Assembly: GCA_945882415.1 (NCBI GenBank)
Contig: CAMCWC010000012.1
Span: forward strand, 49,075-113,074
Direction: 5' to 3'
DNA: 64,000 bases
Source: Chthonomonas calidirosea
Lineage (GTDB): Bacteria > Armatimonadota > Fimbriimonadia > Fimbriimonadales > Fimbriimonadaceae
Shown: in pieces, positions 51,768 through 60,785 of the stretch
Numbering within the stretch: the first letter of the stretch is position 1
How the letters are laid out: each line of letters starts with the position of its first letter
Position numbers and translations under genes: made by a program
The notes under the pieces: generated by a model
Seen by the model: only the letters and a program-made list of their open reading frames with translations
What the model was told of the DNA's origin: nothing
Databases searched by the model: none

Positions 51768-53060
51768 ATGCTGGACCGCGAACTTATTCGAAAACAGACC
51801 GACCTCGTCCGAGAGGGCATTAGCCGTAAAGGACTCGATGCTGGCATCGTTGATGCATTTATTACGGCAGATTCGAACTGGCGAAAGGCCCTGACCGAGC
51901 TCGAAACGAAGCAGGCCGAAGCTAATCAATTCAGCAAGTCGATCGGCCAACTGATGGCGCAAGGCAAAAAAGAGGAAGCCGAGGCGGCAAAAGCGGAAAC
52001 CCGGCAACTTAAAGAAGCCATTGCCGTTTTGGAAGGCGAGGCGCGCACGCTCGAAGAAAGCCTGCGAGCGATTGAGCTCGACATGCCCAACTTGCCGCAC
52101 GAGTCCGTTCCAGACGGGGCAAACGAAACCGAGAACGTCACCCGCCGAACCTGGGGCGATATTCCGACCTTCAGCTTTACGCCGAAACCGCACTGGGAAA
52201 TAGCCGAGAGCCTCGGCATTGTTGACTTCCCGCGCGGCGCAAAAATCAGCGGTTCCGGATTCCCGGTCTACGTCGGCCTCGGAGCGCGCCTGCAACGGGC
52301 CCTCATCAGCTTTCTCATCAACTTCCAAACCGAGAACAACGGCTACCAGGAGATCTATCCGCCGTACTTGGTGAACCGAGCTAGCCTTGTCGGCACCGGG
52401 CAACTGCCGAAGTTTGAAGAGGATCTGTACAAGTCTACGGATGATCTCTACTTGATTCCTACCGCAGAAGTACCGATCACCAACTTGTACCGCGACGAGA
52501 TTTTGGACGCCAAAGAGCTTCCGATCAACCTCGCCGGATACTCGGCCTGCTTCCGACGAGAAGCCGGGGCGGCCGGAAAGGACACGCGCGGGCTTCAGCG
52601 GCTGCACCAGTTCGACAAGATCGAGATGGTGAAGTTCACCACGCCAGAGACCAGCTACCAAGAGCTGGAGACCATGACCCAGAACGCGGAAGACGTTCTG
52701 AAGGCACTCGGCCTACCCTATCGCGTCATCGAAATTTGCACCGGCGACATTGGGCCCAAGGGCAGCAAGCAATATGACCTTGAGACTTGGTCACCAGTGA
52801 TGGAGAAGTGGCTGGAAGTTTCGTCTTGCAGCAACTTTGAGGCTTACCAAAGTCGCCGCGCAAACATTCGGTACCGACCCGAACCAGGCGCGAAGCCAGA
52901 ATTTGTACACATCTTAAATGGCAGCGCCCTCGGGATGCCGCGTGTCTACGCGACGATTTTGGAGTCGTATCAACAAGAAGATGGTTCCGTGCGTGTTCCC
53001 GACGTTTTGGTTCCGTACATGGGAACGGAGTTGATATCGAAGACGCAAGATCCGAGCTAA
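51768..53060 (+). CDS. serS: Seryl-tRNA synthetase
   Basis: 430 residues. The N-terminal long coiled coil (about 30-100) binds tRNA-Ser. The class II motifs follow: TAEVPITNLYRDEIL, FRREAGAAGKDTRGLQRLHQFDKIEMV (motif 2) and GSALGMPRVYATILESYQ (motif 3, with the final Arg in VRVPDVL). ATG 51768 begins the family-typical LDRELIRK; the frame is open for 35 residues further upstream but these do not match. TACAAT (51750-51755) is 12 nt before it. Confidence 0.97.
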   Translation: MLDRELIRKQTDLVREGISRKGLDAGIVDAFITADSNWRKALTELETKQAEANQFSKSIGQLMAQGKKEEAEAAKAETRQLKEAIAVLEGEARTLEESLRAIELDMPNLPHESVPDGANETENVTRRTWGDIPTFSFTPKPHWEIAESLGIVDFPRGAKISGSGFPVYVGLGARLQRALISFLINFQTENNGYQEIYPPYLVNRASLVGTGQLPKFEEDLYKSTDDLYLIPTAEVPITNLYRDEILDAKELPINLAGYSACFRREAGAAGKDTRGLQRLHQFDKIEMVKFTTPETSYQELETMTQNAEDVLKALGLPYRVIEICTGDIGPKGSKQYDLETWSPVMEKWLEVSSCSNFEAYQSRRANIRYRPEPGAKPEFVHILNGSALGMPRVYATILESYQQEDGSVRVPDVLVPYMGTELISKTQDPS

Positions 53061-53155
53061 ATCCGATTCGTCTCGCGCTTGAGGCGGCATACGACTCGGG
53101 AGACCTGATTGAGTACCGCCCGTGGCCAGATGACGGCGCGATCCTTTGCGGATAC

Positions 53156-54415
53156 GTGACCAGCGTTGGGCCCGAAGAGGTGACGATCAAAGAGATCGAC
53201 TCGAACGGGATGCAAAGTGAGGTGGATGATGAGATCTACGACATCTCAGATATCCACGAGGTCACCTTGCGTTCACCCTATCTGATTCGCCTTCAGCATC
53301 TGGTCAACGCCCCGTTGCTCGGCGCGATGGATACATCCAGCCTGCTCCAAAGTCAAGAGGAGAAGCTGCGGCAAGCCGTCGAGGGTAACCGGGCCATTAC
53401 GATTAGCTTTCCCGACGACTCGGAGGCAGATGAGGACGAAGTGTCGGACACGAGCACGGAGTACCAGTACGCAATTCGGAACGTCGATTGGCCGTTTATT
53501 GAAGCCGAACAGCTGGACGACAACGGCGAATCTTACGAGTGGAAGATCATTCGTGCGACTCGAACCCAGGTCGGTAAAGAAGGAAACTCCGACGCCCAAG
53601 TCACTCAGCTGCTCCACAGCCAAAAGCGGGCAAGTTCGATTTTTGCGGACGAGGACCTTTTCGTTCGCTTGGAGCGATTCTTGGCGACGATCGGTCGGCA
53701 GGGCGCTTCCCTGTTTGGACCGGACAATTTCTTAGACCTGAGCAATGGCTATGCCGTCTTTGCCGGCGTCGGTTGCCCAATCACTCAGGCCCACGGCCGA
53801 TTCTCCGCCGAGGACATTGCTAAGATAACCGAGTTCTATGCCTCGCGCGAGACCGGTTGGGAAGCCCTTGTGACGCCCTACGCTGATCCAGGTGCGGTGG
53901 AGCGACTTCAGGAAATTGGTGCGAAGTTGAACGGCTGGGAAACGGTTCTGTTTCTTCCGCTTCCCCACCTCAATATCGGCGGTGCTCGATTGCTGTCCGA
54001 TGTTCGGATTGAAGAAGTATCGGTTGATCGGGTTGCCGACTGGGCCGGACTGTTGCAGTCAGGATTTGAGGATCCGAGCCTGAGTTCGGCGTTGGAGAAC
54101 CTGAATCGCTACATGATGGAGCTGCCGGACATGCATCGGTACGTACTTTCATGCGGCGGTACCCAGGCTGCGGCGGCGGGTTTGATCATCCGCGACGATA
54201 TCGCTTACTTGGCCGGGTCCGCGACGAAGGAAGAATATCGAGGCCGAGGTTTCCACGGCGCGCTTTTGGACCGACGAATCCAGATCGCCATGCGCCACGG
54301 CGCGCGGCTCGCCATCATCGGCACCGAACCCGGCAGCACGAGCCAGCGCAACGCCGAACGAGCTGGCTTCCGAGTGGCGTACAACGTGATGTCATTCTCG
54401 GTTCCGAAAAGTTAA
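53156..54415 (+). CDS. GNAT-family N-acetyltransferase with N-terminal unknown domain
   Basis: At least 419 residues. The C-terminal part (about 275-415) is a GNAT domain: YLAGSATKEEYRGRGFHGALLD carries the acetyl-CoA loop (RGRGF), and NAERAGFRVAYNVMSF the last strands. The N-terminal 150 residues look like a small acidic beta-rich domain. The first normal start codon is GTG 53156, but the same frame is open back to about 52840 and the translation from about 53050 (LNPIRLALEAAYDSGDLIEYR) looks like real protein. A non-standard start (ATC or ATT) near 53045-53070, coupling to serS, or a frameshift are the options. Confidence 0.82.
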   Translation: MTSVGPEEVTIKEIDSNGMQSEVDDEIYDISDIHEVTLRSPYLIRLQHLVNAPLLGAMDTSSLLQSQEEKLRQAVEGNRAITISFPDDSEADEDEVSDTSTEYQYAIRNVDWPFIEAEQLDDNGESYEWKIIRATRTQVGKEGNSDAQVTQLLHSQKRASSIFADEDLFVRLERFLATIGRQGASLFGPDNFLDLSNGYAVFAGVGCPITQAHGRFSAEDIAKITEFYASRETGWEALVTPYADPGAVERLQEIGAKLNGWETVLFLPLPHLNIGGARLLSDVRIEEVSVDRVADWAGLLQSGFEDPSLSSALENLNRYMMELPDMHRYVLSCGGTQAAAAGLIIRDDIAYLAGSATKEEYRGRGFHGALLDRRIQIAMRHGARLAIIGTEPGSTSQRNAERAGFRVAYNVMSFSVPKS

Positions 54416-54468
54416 GAGACATAACAATTACTGCATTCTGCTAAGTTGACGCAGTATTCTGTCGCTCA

Positions 54469-56262
54469 ATGAGTCCTGCGCTCACTCGCATTTGCCGTTG
54501 CTTGCTTTGTGCCCTTTTGTGGTGCGGAGTTGCTACCGACGGCTTCGCGCAGATTCAGGATTCTCCACGTTGGCTGGTTCTGCGAACCGAGCATCGAATT
54601 CTCGATCAGTTTCACGACAATTTTGGCTGGCCAGATCCCGAGATTCCAAAGGGCCAAGCCGTTGTGTACGTGTATGCGGAAGCCGCCTCCTATAAGCTTC
54701 TGGCCGTCGGACCGGTCGCGTCCGATGCAAAGGTCTACGCCCGAATTCTGAATGACTGGAAGGAGAAGCATGGACTGATCGGAAAGGTTCTCTATTCCCA
54801 AGAGAACGATTGTGCAGCCGCTCTTTTTTCTGTATCCGAAGCAGGCTTTGGCAAGACCTCCTCAATCCTAAAGCTTCCCCTCGCGTCAATCATCACGGAA
54901 ATAAAGTTAGAAACAAAGACCAATCTGGGTCTCGTAATCAACGGGAACCTCAAGTGGCCCACAGAGCTGCCACCGCCAGGTTATAAATCTAAGAGAAATT
55001 ACGGCTTTTGGGATCTGTCGAAATGGGATGAACCGACGGATTTAGCCATCGAACATAAACTTGAACCTTGGCTGCTGACCTACTTCGTAGTCGTTCTACT
55101 ATTTCCGTTCGTTGCGAATGGAGCCTGCTACGTGTTCGCTACGAGGTTCGCAAAAGACGAATCCCGATCTCTTGAGCAGCGTCGCAAAGTCTATCGTCAA
55201 CTCGTCCTCGGCGGCACGGTTGGGACGATTGCACTACACTCGGTCATGTTCGTACCCGCAATTGCGCTACGTACTTTCGATCCAATCACCTATCTTTGGT
55301 TTGACGCATCCTTCTCTAGCGTCGGACTCTTTTTCGTACCTTTGCTTCTGCTCATGCCATTTGGTAGCTTGGCGAGCTTGAACCGAACAGAGGCCAGGCT
55401 TTCTAAGTTGACAGATGAAGAGTTACTGAAGGTCCAGCTTCCACCATCCGCACAGGATAAGCTCAGTCTGCCAGCACATAATCTGCAGTTGAAGCGTCTC
55501 CTTCCAGCGATCAGTATTGTGATTGTAGGGATCTGCATCCTCTTGTATCCAACAACCAAGCAAGACCCTTTTGATCAATGGAAGTTTCCAACCGCAATGG
55601 CAATCATCAGCCTCTCTTCTTTCGCAGTTAACGCCAGGAAAGAGCCCGCTAAATGTGAAGCTGATGATCTTCCCGAGTTGATAGCCAAGGCGGAGCGCGT
55701 CACAAATAGGTTCAACGAATTGAACAAACCGTCGCTTACAGAAGTCACGATACTTCCCTCGAAGATTCTTGATCGGTCCTGCTTCATCAAAGGTTCAACG
55801 CTCGAAATTGCGGAAGGCGCTCTACGAACGTGGAGCGAAGATGAGCTCTTGTACTACGTCTTGTACCAATCGTGGTACAAGCCTCAAAACCCGCTCACGA
55901 ACCCATATTTCTATTTACTGATGGCATCGTCTATTGCGGCTTACGTATTCCTAGGCACAATAATTTCAACGACTCCATACCGCTTCTTGGCTTTCCTACT
56001 TCCGCTCTCTGGCGCATATATTTTTCGGGAAGTATCTACACGAAAATCGATCCAGCTCACGTTCGCAACCGATCTTCGTGTCGTCGAAGCCACAGCAGAC
56101 CCTGAATCGGCCATTTCGGCACTGGAAAGGATGAACAAGGCACTCCAAGTTGGCTTGGACGCAGGAATAGACAAGCCGAAGCCTTCGTTCTTACAAAGGA
56201 TCGAACGCATTTGCACGGCATTCCCAGGATCCACGGCTGATGAACGTCCAATCTCACGCTGA
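54469..56262 (+). CDS. Membrane protein with M48-like pseudo-peptidase domain (paralogue 1 of 3)
   Basis: 597 residues. Signal peptide (about 1-28), a periplasmic-type domain of about 150 residues (QFHDNFGWPDPEIPKGQAVV, SYKLLAVGPVASDAKVYA), several membrane helices (about 201-225, 247-270, 283-305, 345-365), and a C-terminal domain whose layout is that of M48 peptidases: a strand-turn LEIAEGALRTWSEDEL, then the helix where HExxH belongs, two membrane segments, and LRVVEATADPESAISALERMN and SFLQRIERI near the end. The zinc motif reads YQSWY (residues 466-470), so it cannot bind zinc in the usual way. TATTCT (54455-54460) is 8 nt before ATG. No known family recognised with certainty. Confidence 0.8.
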   Translation: MSPALTRICRCLLCALLWCGVATDGFAQIQDSPRWLVLRTEHRILDQFHDNFGWPDPEIPKGQAVVYVYAEAASYKLLAVGPVASDAKVYARILNDWKEKHGLIGKVLYSQENDCAAALFSVSEAGFGKTSSILKLPLASIITEIKLETKTNLGLVINGNLKWPTELPPPGYKSKRNYGFWDLSKWDEPTDLAIEHKLEPWLLTYFVVVLLFPFVANGACYVFATRFAKDESRSLEQRRKVYRQLVLGGTVGTIALHSVMFVPAIALRTFDPITYLWFDASFSSVGLFFVPLLLLMPFGSLASLNRTEARLSKLTDEELLKVQLPPSAQDKLSLPAHNLQLKRLLPAISIVIVGICILLYPTTKQDPFDQWKFPTAMAIISLSSFAVNARKEPAKCEADDLPELIAKAERVTNRFNELNKPSLTEVTILPSKILDRSCFIKGSTLEIAEGALRTWSEDELLYYVLYQSWYKPQNPLTNPYFYLLMASSIAAYVFLGTIISTTPYRFLAFLLPLSGAYIFREVSTRKSIQLTFATDLRVVEATADPESAISALERMNKALQVGLDAGIDKPKPSFLQRIERICTAFPGSTADERPISR

Positions 56263-56291
56263 AGACAATTTTTGGACCAATCAGGAAATGC

Positions 56292-58073
56292 ATGCCTAGA
56301 CTCACCTTTCGTTGCAACTTGAACCTGCTGGTCAGCGCGCTCTTCTGGTTTTGCGGCCTCGTGTCGTCTCACGCCCAACTTGTGGTATCGACGGACCCCC
56401 TCATCGGCAATCCAGAGTTCAAGATTCTAGAGCAGTTCCGGGATAACTTTGGGTGGCCCACTCCTGAGATTCGGAAAGGGCAATCCGTTCTCTATGTGTT
56501 TGCAGAGGGACCGAGTTACAAGGTGGTGGCAGTGGGACCGACCACGTCCGATCCCAAAGCCTACGCCGAGAAGCTCGATGCTTGGAAGAGCAAGCAGGGC
56601 CTTCCCGGAAGCGTTCAATATGCTCGCCAGAAATCCGCCGCGGTTGCCGTCTACACCTACTCGACCACAGGCTTCGGAAAGGCGGGCTATAGCCTTGAGC
56701 TTCCATTGGCGTCTCTCCCGCGCGAAGTCAAGCTTGAAGATGTAACGAACTGCGCGCTCGTGTTCTTTCGCGTAACCGGCCCGCCGTCAGCGTTACCTGG
56801 TCCAACGTTCGTGGGACAGGATGGATTGAAGTACTGGAACTTATCCGCAACTCCTGCCAAGAGCGATTTCCGATTTTCGGAAGCCTTGTCTGGCTGGCTG
56901 CTACCGCTTTTTGCGTTAATCGTCTTATTGCCAATAGTCGGAGCGCTCTACGCGTACAACCTTGCCAAACCGATTCGGCAAAGGTCGGATCTAACTGATC
57001 TTGATCGGGAAAACCTATTCTACAAGAGTCTTCGACCTATCATTGCCGCGACGATTATGCTTCACTGCTTTGTTTGCTTGGCAGATATTTGGACCCGATC
57101 GTTCGATCCCTTAGTCGCCCTTTGGTTTGGACCATCACAGATCGGCACCGGTGTGGTTTTGCTCACGGTCTTCACGATCTTGCCGAGTTTGCTTTACTCC
57201 TTTCTGCTTCGGAAGAGCTATAAACTAGAGGCTGAAGTTCAAACAATCATTGAAGCGTCCGGCCCGCCGATGGATGATGAGCCAGTACGTTTTCGCCCCA
57301 AGGCCACGGAAGTTATCGCCGTGCTTCCCCTTCTAGTTCCTTTCGTCACACTATCCATTGCGGCATTTATGCCATCTTTACCATTCGAGTGGATTCACAA
57401 CTTTCATAGCTCTTGGGGTGCAATTAGCATGGCGTTCACGAGCTTCTTTCCCACTCGGAATGAATCCCTAACGGCACCATCAAGGGCAGTTGACCTGCCA
57501 ACGCTAAAACAAAAACTAGCAGAAGCATTTTCACTGGTCAAAACATTAGGCGGGAATACTGACAAAGAGACTCAAATCCGTAGGACGAGGATTCCCGAGT
57601 TCGAAATATACGAACTTGGCCAGGAATTTATGATTCCTGGATGGTGGATTCGGCGGTCATCTGTGGATGAGATCGCGTTCTCACTTCTTCACAAATGTTG
57701 GTTCAAAGTTCCACGGCCATTAGGGGATACAGCAACTGCCCTATTGGCAGTTACCGCCGGAGCAGTTCCATACATCCTGTTCGTGGCCCCATCTTGGGTC
57801 CCAGGTGCTACCAATTTCGTGCGTTACGCTAGCCTACTGTTTCCGGTCACGGTTGGAATCATCTACTGGCGCATGTATTGGCTAAACAGCAGAGCCGCCA
57901 TGTTTGCGACCGATGCCCGGATTATAGACGCCACACAGAACCCAAGTGCCGCCATCTCGGCTCTTCAGCGGATGGAACGGATTGAGTTGGTCAGAAGGGC
58001 ATACCGAAGCTTTCCACCGGATCCAACCTGCCGCGAACGGATTGAGCGCATCCAGGAGCGGCTCGCTCAGTAG
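56292..58073 (+). CDS. Membrane protein with M48-like pseudo-peptidase domain (paralogue 2 of 3)
   Basis: 593 residues with the same plan as its neighbour: signal peptide (about 1-28), QFRDNFGWPTPEIRKGQSVL, YKVVAVGPTTSDPKAYAEKL, membrane helices from about residue 200, then FMIPGWWIRRSSVDEIAFSLL and, at the HExxH position, HKCWF (467-471). The first His is kept, but the catalytic Glu and second His are gone. The end has DARIIDATQNPSAAISALQRM and a final RIERIQERL, like the tail of M48 enzymes. An AGGAA ribosome site precedes the ATG. Base composition looks richer in A+T than the fab operon. Confidence 0.8.
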   Translation: MPRLTFRCNLNLLVSALFWFCGLVSSHAQLVVSTDPLIGNPEFKILEQFRDNFGWPTPEIRKGQSVLYVFAEGPSYKVVAVGPTTSDPKAYAEKLDAWKSKQGLPGSVQYARQKSAAVAVYTYSTTGFGKAGYSLELPLASLPREVKLEDVTNCALVFFRVTGPPSALPGPTFVGQDGLKYWNLSATPAKSDFRFSEALSGWLLPLFALIVLLPIVGALYAYNLAKPIRQRSDLTDLDRENLFYKSLRPIIAATIMLHCFVCLADIWTRSFDPLVALWFGPSQIGTGVVLLTVFTILPSLLYSFLLRKSYKLEAEVQTIIEASGPPMDDEPVRFRPKATEVIAVLPLLVPFVTLSIAAFMPSLPFEWIHNFHSSWGAISMAFTSFFPTRNESLTAPSRAVDLPTLKQKLAEAFSLVKTLGGNTDKETQIRRTRIPEFEIYELGQEFMIPGWWIRRSSVDEIAFSLLHKCWFKVPRPLGDTATALLAVTAGAVPYILFVAPSWVPGATNFVRYASLLFPVTVGIIYWRMYWLNSRAAMFATDARIIDATQNPSAAISALQRMERIELVRRAYRSFPPDPTCRERIERIQERLAQ

Positions 58074-58146
58074 CCGGTCTTATCTCATGTTAAGGAACAG
58101 AGAAAATCAGGTCGCCCAACAACAACCCGCAGTATCATTGCGCGTG

Positions 58147-59943
58147 ATGAGCTTCGTAGGGCGCCGGTTCTTATGGTTGCTGACCTGCTTAATCCTTGCC
58201 GCCGGGCTGGTGACCTCAGCTGGCGCTCAGATCGTTGAGTCGAGGGAGTGGCTGGTTAAGAAGACCGAGCACAGAATTCTTGACGAGTTTGGAGCAATCT
58301 TCGGTTGGCCTGATCCTGACTTGCCGAAAGGTCAGGCTGTGCTGTACGTTGACGTTACGGGGCGGTCGTATCGAGTCTTGGCGGTTGGGCCCACTTCTTC
58401 GGACGCGAAACAATACGCCGAAAAACTTAGGTCATGGCGAGACCGTCATGGCTTGTCGGGAACCGTTCAGTATTCGCAGGAAGACGACTGCGCGGCAGCT
58501 GACTTCTCACAGTCGGTCTTCAGCCTAGGAAAGACAGAGCTGAGTTACGCCATTCCGCTGGCAACCTTGTATCGAGAGGTACGACTCGAAGAAACAACTC
58601 ACTTTGGCTTAGTAGTGAACGGCGTTGCCCAGTTGCCAAGCGATTTCCCCGAACCCGATCGAACAAAGCCCCTGGGACATCTATATTGGAACCTATCCAA
58701 TTGGGAAAACCCAATGGATGTGACAATCACAGTGAAGCTGGATTGGTGGGCTCTGCCATTGTTTGTGGTGTTAGCCCTTGTTCCGCTGGCTTACATTGGC
58801 GCCGTATATGTGCGCGCAAAACGCATCGCACGGCATCCCGGTTTACCTTTAAGTAAACGACGTGAGATGTTCATCAATGCTGAGCAAGGCGCAATGCGCT
58901 GGATGATAGCAGCTTGGCTTTTACTATTTATCGGCACTGTTTTGTCCCGAGCCTTCACTTCGCTAAACGATCTTTGGTTAACGTCCGATCTTGAGGCCAA
59001 TGTTATACTTATGGTACTTGGGATTCTTTTCGCAGCCTCGATCCCGTTCGTTTTGAGAGCTGAGCGAGATACATTGTTGAGAGCCTGCCAGCATGAGCTT
59101 GTCAGCAGCGAACAAGAAATTCACGTTCCCAAGCCATTAAAACCCTCATTCGTTCGCAATACGATGTTTACTATTGTTAAGGGAATGGCTTGGCTAGCAG
59201 CACTTGCCATCGCTTTAGCACCAACAACGAAAGTGGACGCAATCCATGAATATAAATTCAGAATCGCTCTTGGCATTTTTATGCTGGCAGGCTTCATTCC
59301 AGATAAGAACTACATTTCACCTGAGCCGACAATTATTCAAGATGAAGAAGAGTTACGCCACAAAGTCAAGGAACTCATTGCCAAGGTCGAACTTCTCGAA
59401 CCCTCGCTCATCAAAGAGTTTGAGATTTCCGCAAACAGTGGCGCCTCTATCCATGTCTATTTGTGGGACGGAAAGCTTACAGTTTCGGAAGGCGCACTCC
59501 GCAGATTGAATCTTGAAGAACTAGAGTTCTGTGTCTTCGAGAAACACTTTTGGCATTGGATAACAGAACCGCCACTTATGCAGACTCTAGTGTCCGCATT
59601 TGCCACCCTAGTTTGGCTGATTTCTTGGGAACGGCTCCGATGGATCCCGGTGCCACTCTTTGTAACACTCGCCATTCTCCTGATTAGTCCGTTCCTCTAC
59701 TACATTGTCAGGGTAGGGTCAGCATTGCTTAGGGCTCCCAAAAACAAGTTCAAAACAGATCTGCTGGTCGTCCAAGCAACCGGAAATCCTTCCGCTGCAA
59801 TATCCGCCCTCCAGAAGCAACACGATTTTCTTCGTATCGACACAGTGAATTACCGCTCCAACCCCAAGCCGACTTATTCCGAGCGAATCGCTCGCATCCG
59901 CGCCGCATTTCCAAAAACCCCTAGCGACCCGACGTCGGAATAA
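58147..59943 (+). CDS. Membrane protein with M48-like pseudo-peptidase domain (paralogue 3 of 3)
   Basis: About 598 residues from ATG 58147 (TATCAT at 58133-58138, 8 nt upstream). Signal peptide, EFGAIFGWPDPDLPKGQAVL, YRVLAVGPTSSDAKQYAEKL, helices, then LTVSEGALRRLNLEELEFCVF and EKHFW (465-469) in the HExxH slot; the end has LLVVQATGNPSAAISALQKQ and YSERIARIRAAF. The motif order and spacing match the other two copies within a few residues. An in-frame extension to 57946 runs through the end of paralogue 2 and is unlikely to be translated. The 3' half has low G+C (59221-59280: 23 of 60) compared with the fab genes. Confidence 0.8.
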   Translation: MSFVGRRFLWLLTCLILAAGLVTSAGAQIVESREWLVKKTEHRILDEFGAIFGWPDPDLPKGQAVLYVDVTGRSYRVLAVGPTSSDAKQYAEKLRSWRDRHGLSGTVQYSQEDDCAAADFSQSVFSLGKTELSYAIPLATLYREVRLEETTHFGLVVNGVAQLPSDFPEPDRTKPLGHLYWNLSNWENPMDVTITVKLDWWALPLFVVLALVPLAYIGAVYVRAKRIARHPGLPLSKRREMFINAEQGAMRWMIAAWLLLFIGTVLSRAFTSLNDLWLTSDLEANVILMVLGILFAASIPFVLRAERDTLLRACQHELVSSEQEIHVPKPLKPSFVRNTMFTIVKGMAWLAALAIALAPTTKVDAIHEYKFRIALGIFMLAGFIPDKNYISPEPTIIQDEEELRHKVKELIAKVELLEPSLIKEFEISANSGASIHVYLWDGKLTVSEGALRRLNLEELEFCVFEKHFWHWITEPPLMQTLVSAFATLVWLISWERLRWIPVPLFVTLAILLISPFLYYIVRVGSALLRAPKNKFKTDLLVVQATGNPSAAISALQKQHDFLRIDTVNYRSNPKPTYSERIARIRAAFPKTPSDPTSE

Positions 59944-59965
59944 ACTATCCTCAGGTCAACCAACG

Positions 59966-60769
59966 ATGCTTAGCTCCCTGTTCCTCCTCGCCGCCTTCGC
60001 CCCCGCACCGTATCAACCGAGCGTCCAAGCCTGGACCTTCAACCGGTTCACCGTTTTCGAGGCGATCGAAAAGACCGCCGCGGCGGGGTCGCAGAACATC
60101 GAACTCTTCCCGGGTCAGAAGCTGGCGCCAGATTCCGATGCAAAGGTTGGCCCAGATATGTCGGCCGATGCGCTGCAGAAGCTCAAGGACAAGCTGGCCA
60201 AGCACAACGTTCGCGCCATTGCCTTCGGCGTGACCGGCATTGCCCGAGACGAGGCCGGCGCCCGACCACTCTTCGTCTTCGCAAAATCGCTTGGCATCCA
60301 GATTCTGAACACCGAAAGCACCGACGCCATCGACACGATTGAAAAGATGGTGAAGGAGTACGACGTCAAAGTCGGTTTCCACAACCACCCGCGCCAGGCG
60401 AATAACCCGAACTACAAGGTTTGGGATCCAGCGCATGTGTACGAGCTGGTCAAGAACCGCGACGAGCGTATCGGCTCCTGCGCCGACACCGGCCACTGGG
60501 TGCGAAGCGGAATTAAGCCCGTTGACGCCATCAAAACCCTCAAAGGCCGAATCGTCAGCAGCCACCTGAAGGACCTTCACGAATTCGCCCCCGGCGGCCA
60601 CGATGTCGTTTTCGGCACCGGAGTAAGCGATGTACCTGCGATCCTTGCCGAATACAAGAAGATCAACATGCAAGGAAGCGTGAGCGTAGAGTACGAGCAC
60701 AACTGGGATACCAACCTCGCCGAAGTAGCCCAGTGCATCGGCTACCTCCGCGCTAACCGAGGACAGTAA
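59966..60769 (+). CDS. Sugar phosphate isomerase/epimerase-like TIM barrel protein, secreted
   Basis: 267 residues. A short signal peptide (SSLFLLAAFAP) leads into an AP-endonuclease-2/xylose-isomerase-like TIM barrel: QAWTFNRFTVFEAIEKTAAAG, IELFPGQK, VGFHNHPRQ with metal-binding His, SCADTGHWVRSG with Asp and His, and VSSHLKDLHEF. The substrate is unknown; relatives act on sugars or inositol derivatives. TATCCT at 59946-59951 lies upstream. It starts 22 nt after the third pseudo-peptidase gene and ends 16 nt before the next. Confidence 0.88.
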   Translation: MLSSLFLLAAFAPAPYQPSVQAWTFNRFTVFEAIEKTAAAGSQNIELFPGQKLAPDSDAKVGPDMSADALQKLKDKLAKHNVRAIAFGVTGIARDEAGARPLFVFAKSLGIQILNTESTDAIDTIEKMVKEYDVKVGFHNHPRQANNPNYKVWDPAHVYELVKNRDERIGSCADTGHWVRSGIKPVDAIKTLKGRIVSSHLKDLHEFAPGGHDVVFGTGVSDVPAILAEYKKINMQGSVSVEYEHNWDTNLAEVAQCIGYLRANRGQ

Positions 60770-60785
60770 GGGTTCCCATGGCGCG

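Noticed and set aside
57946..58146. N-terminal extension of the third pseudo-peptidase into its neighbour's gene
   Set aside because: The segment is an out-of-frame reading of paralogue 2 and lacks a signal peptide; ATG 58147 gives the same length as the other copies.
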